Assembly: GCA_036478595.1 (NCBI GenBank)
Contig: JAZGEF010000020.1
Location: 4,034 to 68,033 of the forward strand
Source of the DNA: Granulosicoccus sp036478595
GTDB lineage: Bacteria > Pseudomonadota > Gammaproteobacteria > Granulosicoccales > Granulosicoccaceae
Reading direction: 5' to 3'
Length of the DNA: 64,000 nt
Positions 46,895-56,077 of the stretch are shown piece by piece (the first letter of the stretch is position 1; every line of letters begins with the position of its first letter). A program made the position numbers and the translations under genes. The notes under the pieces are model-generated. The model searched no databases and was not told the DNA's origin. It saw only the letters and a program-made list of their open reading frames with translations.

Positions 46895-47488
46895 TTACTG
46901 TTGCTGCCAGTATCTGACGTTACCTGTATCGATATGAACAAACCCGGATTTTCGATAGTAGCCAACGCCACCAGATTGCAAACTAATTGCCGCTTCGCGC
47001 ACAGTTTTGGTAGGGACTGTGGGGATATTGATATCCACCGCCCGTCCTTCCATATGCAGACTGTATTTTGCAACACCCGAAGAGCGCGCGCGCAGTGCTG
47101 CGTTAGTGGCGGCAGTGCGGTAGCCAGAGAGAACGTGAATACGCTCATCGGTGCCTACAAGTTGATAGAGTGAGTGCAGGTAATCAAGTAAATCGAGATC
47201 CATCTGGCGGGTTTTGTTTGCACGATGATCACGCATCAGAGTATTGATTTGCTCTATTGCACTGTCGAGGTAGGTACCATCTGTCCAGTAGGTTAAGTCA
47301 AGCTTCTCCCAGGTATGAGCGTTTACCAACCGCAAGCGACGATCCGGGCCTGCAGGTACAGCAGGTGTTACCACTGCGCGGCTTAAGAGCTCTGAACCGG
47401 CCAAGGATCGGCCAGAAACACTAGCCGCTGCGCTGCCAGTGGTCAGTGCAAGGCCAAGCTTTAGTAGGCTACGACGATCAGTGTGCAT
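46895..47488 (-). CDS. YcbK-like DUF882 (M15-type peptidase fold) protein
   Basis: The product (197 residues from ATG 47488) starts with a twin-arginine-like leader, MHTDRRSLLKLGLALTTG, and has the peptidase M15-like core: RIHVLSGYRTAATNAALR, the zinc motif SLHMEGRAVDINIP and GFVHIDTGNVRYWQ. Proteins of this kind (YcbK) are thought to trim or bind peptidoglycan. The frame is open 26 codons upstream, but the Tat-like leader and an AAAGG ribosome site place the start at 47488. It lies downstream of greA on the same strand, after about 160 bp. Confidence 0.85.
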   Translation of the reverse strand: MHTDRRSLLKLGLALTTGSAAASVSGRSLAGSELLSRAVVTPAVPAGPDRRLRLVNAHTWEKLDLTYWTDGTYLDSAIEQINTLMRDHRANKTRQMDLDLLDYLHSLYQLVGTDERIHVLSGYRTAATNAALRARSSGVAKYSLHMEGRAVDINIPTVPTKTVREAAISLQSGGVGYYRKSGFVHIDTGNVRYWQQQ

Positions 47489-47647
47489 AAGCGTTAAAAC
47501 CTTTGGAAGCGGATCGCTGTAGGATCGCGCATTTGGTGTCAAAATATTTCCGGCATTTTGCCACAATTAGCCACAAATGGCCAGCTTGGAAAGTATCAGA
47601 TGGCAAGCCAGTGCGGTATAACTGCGCAAGGCTAGTGCGCGACTCTC

Positions 47648-48121
47648 CTAGATGTATTCAACCTTGAGAATCTCGTACTCTTTGATCCCACTTGGCGTGG
47701 TGACGTCCACATCATCGCCTTCCATCTTACCAATCAACGCTTTGCCGACAGGTGAGCCAAACGAGATGCGATTAGCTTTAATATCAGCTTCGTCATCACC
47801 TACAATTTGATAAGTAATGTTTTCATCTGAGCTTATGTCGAGTAAATGCACGGTCGAGCCAAACACAATTTTGCCGCCCGCGTTTACCTTCGTGACATCG
47901 ATCACTTGAGCATTGCCAAGCTTGCCTTCGATTTCTTTTATGCGGCCTTCAGCAAAACTTTGCTGATCGCGGGCTGCATGATACTCCGCGTTTTCTTTTA
48001 AATCACCGTGCGCGCGTGCTTCTGCAATCGCTTCAATGATTGCTGGTCGCTGCACTGTTTTTAGATCGAGTAATTCTTCTCGCAGGCGTGCTTCGCCACG
48101 TGTCGTCATGGGAAATTTCAT
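47648..48121 (-). CDS. greA: Transcription elongation factor GreA
   Basis: The 157-residue product has the GreA layout: an N-terminal coiled-coil finger (MTTRGEARLREELLDLKTVQ, ARAHGDLKENAEYHAARDQQ) and a C-terminal FKBP-like domain with GKIVFGSTVHLLD and PVGKALIGKMEGDDVDV. The acidic residues at the finger tip (GDLKENAEY) are present. It rescues backtracked RNA polymerase by stimulating transcript cleavage. The start ATG overlaps the carB stop as ATGA, so it is the third gene of carA-carB-greA, a common arrangement in gammaproteobacteria. Confidence 0.96.
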   Translation of the reverse strand: MKFPMTTRGEARLREELLDLKTVQRPAIIEAIAEARAHGDLKENAEYHAARDQQSFAEGRIKEIEGKLGNAQVIDVTKVNAGGKIVFGSTVHLLDISSDENITYQIVGDDEADIKANRISFGSPVGKALIGKMEGDDVDVTTPSGIKEYEILKVEYI

Positions 48122-51100
48122 GTTTGCTCCGGATGAATATCAGAGAGCGTATAAACCGGACCCTCAGGCCTATACGTAAGCGCGGCGCAAATGGCCATGG
48201 CTCCTGATAAAGTCGTTGTGTAAGGGGTTTTATGTTGCAACGCGGACTGGCGAATATAACCAGAGTCTGATACTGCTTGTCGCCCATCAGTAGTGTTAAT
48301 AACCAGTGCAATGTCGCCGTTTTTGATTTCGTCAAGAATATGCGGCTGCCCTTGTTGCAGCTTATTTATTCTCGCACATGGTATTCCCTTTTCTTCTATA
48401 GCAGTATGAGTGCCGTCAGTAGCAAGCAACGAAAAACCAAGCTCGACGAGTTGCCGCGCAACATCAATCACACCAGGTTTGTCTTGCTCTTTTACGCTGA
48501 TAAACACAGTACCACTTTCAGGCAATACGCTGGACGCGCCCAACTGTGCTTTGTAAAATGCTTCGCCAAACGTTTTGCCGCTGCCCATTACTTCGCCCGT
48601 TGATTTCATCTCAGGCCCAAGCACTGGGTCAACACCGGGAAACTTAGCAAACGGAAATACCGATTCTTTAACAGCGAAAAAACCGGTGGGCTTAGCCTCA
48701 ACTACACCCTGCTCCTCTAAGCTTACGCCCGCCATGCACAGAGCTGCAATTTTAGCTAACGGCTGACCTGTTGCTTTAGAGACAAACGGGACGGTTCTGG
48801 ACGCTCGAGGGTTAACTTCAAGAACATAGATATCTTCGCCCTTAATCGCGAACTGGGTATTCATCAAACCAACCACTTCAAGCGCCATCGCCATATCTGA
48901 CACTTGCTTACGCAGCTCTTGCAGGTGAGCCTCGCTTATATTATTAGGTGGTAAGCTACATGCTGAATCACCAGAATGAATGCCAGCTTCTTCGATGTGC
49001 TCCATGATGCCACCAATCAACACTTGCTTACCATCGCACACCACGTCTACATCAACTTCCACAGCGCTATTAAGAAAGTGATCGAGCAGCACTGGTGAAT
49101 CGTTAGATACGCTAACTGCTTCACGCATATATCGGCCAAGCTCATCGGCGTGCTGAACAATTTCCATTGCGCGGCCACCTAAAACATAACTAGGCCTAAC
49201 AACCAAGGGATAACCAATTTCTTCAGCTAATGCCATAGCCTCTTCTGGATTACGCGCCGTGCGATTGGGCGGTTGGCGCAACCCCAATTTATTAATCATT
49301 TGCTGGAATTGCTCTCGATCTTCGGCTAAATCTATTGCCTTAGGCGATGTGCCAATAATCGGAGCACCGTTGGCTTGTAATTCACGTGCCAGATTAAGCG
49401 GTGTTTGCCCGCCGTAGTGAACGATGACGCCAAGCGGTTTTTCAACGTCGATAATCGCCAGCACATCTTCAAGCGTCAAGGGCTCAAAATAAAGCCTGTC
49501 CGAAATGTCAAAATCAGTTGAAACCGTTTCAGGGTTGCAGTTAACCATGATTGTTTCAAAACCCGCTTCACGCAAAGCCAAGGCAGCGTGAACACAGCAA
49601 TAATCAAATTCTATACCTTGACCAATGCGATTAGGGCCGCCTCCCAATATCATGATCTTTTTATTATCGCTAGGCTCTGCCTCGCAGAACTGCTCATAGC
49701 TTGAGTAAAGATACGCTGTGCTGGTAGCGAATTCCGCTGCGCACGAATCAACACGTTTAAATACCGGCTTAACATCATGCGAAAGCCGTGCGGCTCTAAC
49801 CTTACTTTCGGGTTCTGACAACAGCGCAGCCAATCGAGCATCAGCAAAACCATCACGCTTTAGCGCCAGCCATTGATCAGCACCAATTGCAGCTAGTGAA
49901 CTCGCCTGCACATGCTTTTCGGTGTTTATGATGTCTTCTATCTGATGTAAAAACCACGGATCAATCGCGGTGTGTTGTTTCACATGTTCCATGGTGTAGC
50001 CAGCACGAAACGCTTCGGCAACATACCAAAGCCTATCTTCTCTAGCCTCACGCAGTGCACGTTCTAGCGTGATTTTAAGTTCGTCTTCTGCCAAATCACT
50101 TGGCATGACGGGATCAAACCCAGCCACACCCGTCTCTAAACCGCGTAAGGCTTTTTGCAAAGACTCTTTAAAGGTTCGACCAATTGCCATCACCTCGCCC
50201 ACTGATTTCATCTGCGTGGTGAGCCGACTATCCGCTGCGCTAAATTTTTCGAACGCAAAACGTGGAATTTTAGTGACTACGTAATCGATAGACGGTTCGA
50301 ACGATGCTGGCGTTAAACCATTGGTGATTTCATTGCTTAGCTCATCAAGCGTAAAACCTACTGCTAGCTTTGCAGCAACTCGCGCAATTGGAAAACCCGT
50401 TGCTTTGGATGCCAATGCTGATGAGCGTGATACTCGAGGGTTCATCTCGATAACAATTAAATCACCGTTTTCAGGGTTAACCGCAAATTGAACATTAGAA
50501 CCACCTGTATCAACACCAATTTTACGCAACACATCGATTGATGCATTTCGCATTATCTGAAGCTCTTTGTCCGTTAGTGTTTGCGCAGGGGCTACCGTAA
50601 TCGAATCACCGGTATGTATCCCCATCGGGTCAAGGTTTTCGATACTACAAACAATGATGACGTTATCTGCGTGGTCGCGCACGACTTCCATCTCATATTC
50701 TTTCCAGCCCAACACCGACTCTTCGATGAGCACTTCTGAGGTTGGTGAGAGATCAAGACCACGAGTCATGATTTCGATAAATTCTTCGCGGTTGTAGGCT
50801 ATGCCACCACCACTACCACCCATCGTAAAGGATGGGCGAATAATACAAGGAAACCCAATACGCTCAAGCCCTTCAAGCGCATCTACCATGTTATGGCAAA
50901 TAGCCGCTGTTGGAGTAGCCAAGCCAATATCAGTCATGGCTTGTTTAAACTTTTCGCGATCCTCGGCCATATCAATGGCATCAGGCTTAGCGCCAATCAT
51001 TTCAACACCGAATTTTTCTAGTACACCTTCACGCGCTAGATCAAGTGCGCAGTTAAGTGCTGTTTGGCCACCCATGGTGGGCAAGATCGCATCGGGTTGT

Positions 51101-51342
51101 TCACGTTCGATAATGGTGCTAACCACACGCCAATCGATTGGTTCGATATAGATTGCGTCCGCCATCGATGGATCAGTCATGATAGTGGCAGGGTTTGAGT
51201 TGACCAGGATGACTCGATAGCCCTCCTCTCGTAGCGCTTTGCAAGCTTGCGCACCTGAATAATCAAACTCACAGGCTTGCCCAATTACAATCGGGCCGGC
51301 ACCAATGATGAGAATACTTTTTAGATCACTGCGCTTAGGCAT
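48118..51342 (-). CDS. carB: Carbamoyl-phosphate synthase large subunit
   Basis: The 1074-residue product has two ATP-grasp halves, each starting with an ATP-site pattern: ILIIGAGPIVIGQACEFDYS near the N-terminus and IMILGGGPNRIGQGIEFDYC near 560. Further blocks are MGGQTALNCAL and YGGQTPLNLAREL, and a C-terminal allosteric domain with VFISVKEQDKPGVIDVARQL. Length and order match CarB. With CarA it makes carbamoyl phosphate for arginine and pyrimidine synthesis. Its ATG overlaps the end of carA by 8 bp and its stop overlaps greA by 4 bp. Confidence 0.97.
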   Translation of the reverse strand: MPKRSDLKSILIIGAGPIVIGQACEFDYSGAQACKALREEGYRVILVNSNPATIMTDPSMADAIYIEPIDWRVVSTIIEREQPDAILPTMGGQTALNCALDLAREGVLEKFGVEMIGAKPDAIDMAEDREKFKQAMTDIGLATPTAAICHNMVDALEGLERIGFPCIIRPSFTMGGSGGGIAYNREEFIEIMTRGLDLSPTSEVLIEESVLGWKEYEMEVVRDHADNVIIVCSIENLDPMGIHTGDSITVAPAQTLTDKELQIMRNASIDVLRKIGVDTGGSNVQFAVNPENGDLIVIEMNPRVSRSSALASKATGFPIARVAAKLAVGFTLDELSNEITNGLTPASFEPSIDYVVTKIPRFAFEKFSAADSRLTTQMKSVGEVMAIGRTFKESLQKALRGLETGVAGFDPVMPSDLAEDELKITLERALREAREDRLWYVAEAFRAGYTMEHVKQHTAIDPWFLHQIEDIINTEKHVQASSLAAIGADQWLALKRDGFADARLAALLSEPESKVRAARLSHDVKPVFKRVDSCAAEFATSTAYLYSSYEQFCEAEPSDNKKIMILGGGPNRIGQGIEFDYCCVHAALALREAGFETIMVNCNPETVSTDFDISDRLYFEPLTLEDVLAIIDVEKPLGVIVHYGGQTPLNLARELQANGAPIIGTSPKAIDLAEDREQFQQMINKLGLRQPPNRTARNPEEAMALAEEIGYPLVVRPSYVLGGRAMEIVQHADELGRYMREAVSVSNDSPVLLDHFLNSAVEVDVDVVCDGKQVLIGGIMEHIEEAGIHSGDSACSLPPNNISEAHLQELRKQVSDMAMALEVVGLMNTQFAIKGEDIYVLEVNPRASRTVPFVSKATGQPLAKIAALCMAGVSLEEQGVVEAKPTGFFAVKESVFPFAKFPGVDPVLGPEMKSTGEVMGSGKTFGEAFYKAQLGASSVLPESGTVFISVKEQDKPGVIDVARQLVELGFSLLATDGTHTAIEEKGIPCARINKLQQGQPHILDEIKNGDIALVINTTDGRQAVSDSGYIRQSALQHKTPYTTTLSGAMAICAALTYRPEGPVYTLSDIHPEQT

Positions 51343-52447
51343 GTTTGGCCGACTGCATTAGTTGGATAAATTGATCGAAGAGTCCGTCAACGTCGTGGGG
51401 GCCGGGGCTCGCTTCAGGGTGCCCTTGAAAACTGAACGCCGGCACGTCTAGACGTTTGATCCCCTGCAAGGACTGATCGAACAGCGACACATGCGTGATC
51501 GCGATGTTGTTGTTTAGCGTGTCGGGGTTAACCGCAAACCCATGATTCTGACTAGTAATTAACACGCGACCAGAAGCAGTATCTTGAACCGGGTGATTGG
51601 CACCATGATGGCCAAACTTCATTTTAAGCGTCTCTGCACCCGACGCCAGTGCAAGCAGTTGGTGGCCAAGACAGATACCAAAAACAGGCAGCTTAGTTTC
51701 CAGAATATTCTGAATTGCAGTTATTGCGTAATCACAGGGTTCAGGATCACCGGGGCCATTGGAAAGAAATACGCCATCTGGTTTCATCGCTAAAACATCA
51801 GTGGCAGGAGTTTGCGCTGGGACAACGGTGACTTGGCATCCTCTGTCTGCAAGCATCCTTAAGATGTTGTGCTTAATGCCGAAATCCATCGCGACAACGT
51901 GGAATTCGATATTGCTAGGTGCGGCCCAATCGTAAGTTTTTTTACAGCTGACCGCTTTCGCTAAATCTAAACCAGCAAGTCCCGGGAACGCTTTTGCAGA
52001 TGCAACGGCCGCAGCAGAAACGTCTGCTCCCTTCTCTACATGACCACTAACGATACAACCTGCTTGAGCTCCACCATCACGTAAATGACGGGTCAGTGCT
52101 CGTGTATCAATATCGGCTATAGCACAAATTTTATGCTCTTGAAGGTAGTCCCCCAGGGACTGTGTTGAACGCCAATTGCTGTGTAAGGTGGGCATGTTTC
52201 GCACTATTAGCCCGCTCGCCATCACCGCAGTAGATTCAGTATCTTCAGAATTGCAACCGGTGTTGCCAATGTGAGGGTAAGTCAGTGTGACGAGCTGTTG
52301 AGAATAGGAAGGATCGGTGAGGATCTCTTGATAGCCTGTCATTGCGGTATTAAACACAACTTCGCCAACTGTTTGTCCGTCAATACCGATGGCAGTACCC
52401 TTGAAGCAGGTACCATCAGCCAGCGCTAGCAAAGCAGGTCGGGACAC
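51335..52447 (-). CDS. carA: Carbamoyl-phosphate synthase small subunit (glutamine amidotransferase)
   Basis: The product (370 residues) starts MSRPALLALADGTCFKGTAI from a GTG at 52447 with AAGGA 10 bp upstream; an upstream TTG at 52474 is less likely. It has the small-subunit domain (VGEVVFNTAMTGYQEILTDP) and a class I amidotransferase domain with the nucleophile Cys in FGICLGHQLLALASG and the partner His in FQGHPEASPGPHD. It supplies ammonia from glutamine to CarB. It is the first gene of the operon, preceded by a candidate promoter and a strong terminator-like hairpin (52481-52515), which suggests transcriptional control. Confidence 0.96.
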   Translation of the reverse strand: MSRPALLALADGTCFKGTAIGIDGQTVGEVVFNTAMTGYQEILTDPSYSQQLVTLTYPHIGNTGCNSEDTESTAVMASGLIVRNMPTLHSNWRSTQSLGDYLQEHKICAIADIDTRALTRHLRDGGAQAGCIVSGHVEKGADVSAAAVASAKAFPGLAGLDLAKAVSCKKTYDWAAPSNIEFHVVAMDFGIKHNILRMLADRGCQVTVVPAQTPATDVLAMKPDGVFLSNGPGDPEPCDYAITAIQNILETKLPVFGICLGHQLLALASGAETLKMKFGHHGANHPVQDTASGRVLITSQNHGFAVNPDTLNNNIAITHVSLFDQSLQGIKRLDVPAFSFQGHPEASPGPHDVDGLFDQFIQLMQSAKHA

Positions 52448-52480
52448 AGTGATTATTTCCTTGGCACATAACAAATCGGT

Positions 52481-52515
52481 AAAAAAACGGGAAAGCAGAT
52501 TAGTGCATTTCCCGT
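52481..52515 (-). terminator. Intrinsic terminator or attenuator in the carAB leader
   Basis: On the minus strand ACGGGAAA-(T)-GCA pairs with TGC-TTTCCCGT, an 11-bp stem with one bulged T and a 6-nt loop, followed at once by seven T. This is a textbook intrinsic terminator shape. It lies 34 bp before the carA GTG and just downstream of the candidate carA promoter. It could end readthrough from parE and the hydrolase gene, or act as an attenuator in the carAB transcript. Confidence 0.75.
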
Positions 52516-52528
52516 AGTTAACTCGCTT

Positions 52529-52558
52529 ATTTTACGCGCTAGTGAAAGAGATTGTCTA
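52529..52558 (-). promoter_or_regulatory. Candidate sigma-70 promoter for carA-carB-greA
   Basis: On the minus strand TAGACA (52553-52558) and TAAAAT (52529-52534) are separated by 18 bp, close to the TTGACA/TATAAT consensus. The start site would fall near 52522, only a few bases before the terminator-like hairpin, giving a carA leader of about 75 nt. Confidence 0.5.
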
Positions 52559-52606
52559 TCACATTGAAGTGCTTATTGATGAACGGTTGGACGCACGCTT
52601 GAACAA

Positions 52607-53620
52607 TTAAGCGGAGGTGGTCTGGAACTGTACAACTGACTGATCGCTGAGCTCAGCTAGCGAACCGAGATTGCACAAATATTTTGTATGTGCCAACGAT
52701 TCTCCCAGCGCGAAGGACAACTGTTGTGCATCCAGCTCACGCTTGAACAGCACATCAAACAAGTCGCTCGCCGATTGAGGCGTATGGCAGGCGTTAAGTA
52801 TTTGATCGCAACGCTGCTCGTGATGCGCCAACAACTCGTCAATGCGGTCATGCAAACCGAAAAACGGCAAACCGTGAGAAGGTAGTACTAAAGTATCCGA
52901 AGGCAACAGCCGCAGCTCATTTAACGTACCAATAAAGCTCCTAAGCGGATCATCATCGGAGGTGTTAGGCATCAAGCTGACATTAGGTGAAATAGTCGGT
53001 AAGACTTGATCAGCTGCAATCAACACATTCGCTTCGGCATCAAACAGCATAATCATAGAGGGCGCGTGCCCCTTGCCCACTTTCACTTGATAGTTTCTAC
53101 CACCCAACAAAATTGTGTTGCCAGCCCTTAGGTAATTACACCGTGCAGGTGGTTCAGACAACATCTTTCGATATCCATTGCCTCGCTTCAACGCTTGATC
53201 GATTGCATCACCAACAATGCCATGTTGCTGGTACCAGTTTGCATAGTACTCACCCGAATCCTTATCTGAATAACTCCACAAGCGACACACAATTTCAAAT
53301 TCAACTTCGTGGCTTAGTACCGTCACTCCGAGCTCAGCAAACCAACCTGCCAAACCTGAGTGATCCGGATGAAAATGCGTTATCAGCAATTGATCGGGTA
53401 AGCCTATTTTGTCGATGTGAGTTTGCATCGCTGCGATCGAATTAGGGTTATGTACACCGGTATCCACCAGCGTAGATTGTGAAGGTGAATTCAGATACCA
53501 GCAATTAACATGATCAAGCACAAACGGTAACGACTGGCGGACCCAATGAACCCCATCGCATACCGCTATGTGTTCGCCCGGGAGAGGTGCAGCTGCGTGG
53601 GGAAACTCAAGATTGCTCAT
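52607..53620 (-). CDS. Metallo-beta-lactamase-fold hydrolase
   Basis: The 337-residue product carries the MBL metal motif THFHPDHSGL (His/Asp at 82-87), a later His in VGKGHAPSMIMLFDA, and LPSHGLPFFGLHDRIDELLA toward the end, which resembles glyoxalase II or related thioester hydrolases. The C-terminal helical region (QQLSFALGESLAHTKYLCNL) matches the winged-helix end seen in many MBL hydrolases. The substrate is unknown. Its ATG overlaps the parE stop as ATGA, so it is translated with parE, but a functional link is not evident. The gap before carA holds the car promoter and terminator. Confidence 0.85.
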   Translation of the reverse strand: MSNLEFPHAAAPLPGEHIAVCDGVHWVRQSLPFVLDHVNCWYLNSPSQSTLVDTGVHNPNSIAAMQTHIDKIGLPDQLLITHFHPDHSGLAGWFAELGVTVLSHEVEFEIVCRLWSYSDKDSGEYYANWYQQHGIVGDAIDQALKRGNGYRKMLSEPPARCNYLRAGNTILLGGRNYQVKVGKGHAPSMIMLFDAEANVLIAADQVLPTISPNVSLMPNTSDDDPLRSFIGTLNELRLLPSDTLVLPSHGLPFFGLHDRIDELLAHHEQRCDQILNACHTPQSASDLFDVLFKRELDAQQLSFALGESLAHTKYLCNLGSLAELSDQSVVQFQTTSA

Positions 53621-55503
53621 ACGTCCGCTAAATCGCCCTTACTCTCCAACCATTTTTTGCGATCGGTTGCGCGCTTTCGTGCAAGCATCATGTCCATGGT
53701 TTTATTGGTGTCGTCGCCATCGGTTATGGTTAATCTGACCAGCCGGCGTGTGTCAGGCGCAACTGATGTTTCTCGCAACTGCAAGGGGTTCATTTCGCCC
53801 AGACCTTTAAACCGCGTTACCGATACCTTGCCCTTCTTTTTCTCGGCTTCGATCCTATCCATTATCGCTTGGCGTTCGGGTTCGTCAACGGCGTAAAACA
53901 CCTCCTTACCGCAGTCAATACGAAACAATGGCGGCATTGCCACGTACACGTGCCCAGCCTCGACCAAGGGGCGAAAATGCCGCAAGAAGAGCGCGCATAA
54001 TAATGTGGCGATGTGTGCACCATCCGAATCAGCATCAGCCAATATGCAAATTTTGCCGTAACGCAAACGGCTCAAATCAGTTGTACCCGGTTCCATGCCG
54101 ATGGCAACGGAAATATCATGCACCTCTTGCGAACCCAGTATTTGATCAACGCTGGTTTCCCAGGTATTCAGTATTTTACCGCGCAACGGCATGATGGCTT
54201 GAAATTCTCGATCGCGAGCCTGTTTTGCCGATCCACCCGCTGAATCACCCTCCACTAAGAAAAGCTCCGTGCGTGCTAAATCGGTCGATGAGCAGTCAGC
54301 CAACTTACCCGGAAGCGCAGGCCCACTTGTCACTTTCTTGCGCACGACCTTCTTGCCTGCTTTTGCACGCGTTTGAGCGTTGGCGATAGCATGGGCTGCG
54401 ATCTGATCACCAGTTTCAGGATGTTGATTGAGCCACTGTGCAGTGTGATCCTTTACAACACCTGATACAAACACCGCGCATTCGCGAGACGACAGCCGCT
54501 CTTTAGTTTGACCAGAGAATTGGGGATCGGACATTTTTATCGACAGCACATAACTTAAGCCGTCCCATACATCTTCTGGCGTAATTTTTACACCACGTGG
54601 CAACAGGTTTCTAAAATCAGAAAATTCTCGTACAGCATCTGTTAAACCGGTACGTAGCCCGTTAACATGTGTGCCGCCTTGAGCGGTGGGCACTAGATTC
54701 ACATAGCTTTCTTGCACAGCTTCGCCGCCATCTGGCAACCAAGCCACTGCCCAATCGGCCGCTTCATTGCTAGCTTCCATACTGGCATGCAACGGCTGTT
54801 CTGGAAGTCGAACAAAGCCTTCAAGTGATCCAGTCAGGTAATCAACTAATCCATCGTCATACAGCCATTCATCTTTTTCCCCTGTGGCCTCATCGTGCAA
54901 TCGAACCCGTAAACCTGGGCAAAGCACTGCTTTAGCGCGAAGCAAATGACGCAAGCGTAGTAATAAGATCTTGTCTGAATCAAAATATTTTTTGTCTGGC
55001 CAGAAGCGGATCGAGGTGCCGGTATTTCGTTGACCCACTTTGCCCATTGGCTTGAGCTTTTTATCGACGTTTCCGCCCTTAAATGTCGCCAGAAACTCCT
55101 GCCCTCCGCGCCGAATGGTCACTTCGAGTTTTTTGGATAAGGCGTTAACCACGGACACGCCGACCCCATGCAAACCACCGGAAAATTTATAATTCTCATC
55201 AGAGAACTTACCGCCGGCATGCAAAGTTGTCAGGATGACCTCGACCGCCGGCTTCTTCATTTGTTTATGCATATCCACCGGCATGCCGCGCCCATCATCA
55301 GACACCTCCAGAGAACCATCTTTAAAGAGCTTCACTTTGATATCGGAAGCATGGCCAGCCAGGGCCTCATCAACACTATTATCGATAACCTCTTGTGCCA
55401 GATGATTGGGCCGCTGCGTATCGGTGTACATACCTGGTCGCTTTCTGACCGGGTCCAGCCCAGTCAGTACTTCTATCGACGAGGCGTCATATTTGCGACT
55501 CAC
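53617..55503 (-). CDS. parE: DNA topoisomerase IV subunit B
   Basis: The product (628 residues) shows IEVLTGLDPVRKRPGMYTDT at the start, the GHKL ATP site (EVIDNSVDEALAGHASDIKV, SDDGRGMPVDMHK, GGLHGVGVSVVNALS) and the TOPRIM motif LFLVEGDSAGGSAKQARDRE with DADSDGAHIATLL. The end reads RLVRLTITDGDDTNKTMDMM. The short form without the GyrB insertion and the N-terminus favour ParE. GTG at 55503, with AAGGGG 6 bp upstream, is preferred over an ATG 60 bp earlier. It separates replicated chromosomes with ParC, whose gene is not in the window. Confidence 0.95.
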   Translation of the reverse strand: MSRKYDASSIEVLTGLDPVRKRPGMYTDTQRPNHLAQEVIDNSVDEALAGHASDIKVKLFKDGSLEVSDDGRGMPVDMHKQMKKPAVEVILTTLHAGGKFSDENYKFSGGLHGVGVSVVNALSKKLEVTIRRGGQEFLATFKGGNVDKKLKPMGKVGQRNTGTSIRFWPDKKYFDSDKILLLRLRHLLRAKAVLCPGLRVRLHDEATGEKDEWLYDDGLVDYLTGSLEGFVRLPEQPLHASMEASNEAADWAVAWLPDGGEAVQESYVNLVPTAQGGTHVNGLRTGLTDAVREFSDFRNLLPRGVKITPEDVWDGLSYVLSIKMSDPQFSGQTKERLSSRECAVFVSGVVKDHTAQWLNQHPETGDQIAAHAIANAQTRAKAGKKVVRKKVTSGPALPGKLADCSSTDLARTELFLVEGDSAGGSAKQARDREFQAIMPLRGKILNTWETSVDQILGSQEVHDISVAIGMEPGTTDLSRLRYGKICILADADSDGAHIATLLCALFLRHFRPLVEAGHVYVAMPPLFRIDCGKEVFYAVDEPERQAIMDRIEAEKKKGKVSVTRFKGLGEMNPLQLRETSVAPDTRRLVRLTITDGDDTNKTMDMMLARKRATDRKKWLESKGDLADV

Positions 55504-55659
55504 AATCGCCCCCTTAAGGCAGCACTGTTCTTTTGGTTTTGCATAAGCCGAAGTGTAGCGCATGGCTCACTGCAACGTTATTTGTTGTATCGATACTGGA
55601 GCTTCTGGTCTTAAACCACACACTAATTCCCTCACCTATACATGTCCTTGTGATTTCTC

Positions 55660-56022
55660 ATGACCGAGTCCCCATTTATCATCCAGTTGGATGAGCAGAA
55701 TTTTGCCAATGTTGTCATTGAAGGTTCGGACAAGCAGCCCGTGCTGGTCGACTTTTGAGCGGATTGGTGCCCTCCGTGCAAGGCCTTAATGCCCACGCTC
55801 GAAAAGCTGGCAATCGAATACGACGATGCCTTCATTTTGGCCAAACTTGATACTGAGAAGCACAAAGCTATTGCCCAGCAATTTGGTATACGAAGCTTGC
55901 CGATCGTAAAACTGTTCAGAAACACGAAACTTGCCGATGAATTCATGGGTGCGCAGCCAGAATCAGCCATTAGAGCCTTCCTTGAGCAGCATCTTGGGCA
56001 AGATCATGTGGCCGATACTTGA
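55660..56022 (+). pseudogene. Thioredoxin-domain copy of CnoX interrupted by one in-frame TGA
   Basis: Read through one stop, the frame gives a thioredoxin domain of about 119 residues closely like the N-terminus of the adjacent CnoX. Codon 33 (55756-55758) is TGA where the neighbour has TGG for the Trp of FWADWCGPCK. The active site here is CPPC. Apart from that base the frame is intact to a normal TAG-free end at TGA 56020-56022, and many differences from the neighbour are silent, so it was probably functional until recently. It lacks the TPR-like C-terminal half of CnoX. An internal ATG at 55789 could only give a fragment without the active site. Confidence 0.8.
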
Positions 56023-56077
56023 AACTTTGATGCACAAGCTACACACTAGGGGCTTCACAGACAATAAATAGAGTTCC

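Noticed and set aside
46744..47148. 134-codon minus-strand frame overlapping the DUF882 gene
   Set aside because: It shares most of its length with the well-supported DUF882 gene in another frame and has no recognisable features.
55756..55758. TGA in the thioredoxin copy as selenocysteine or Trp recoding
   Set aside because: Selenoproteins of this fold have Sec in the CxxC pair, whereas here TGA replaces a Trp before it. TGA is used as a normal stop by other genes in the window, so a stop mutation is the simpler reading.
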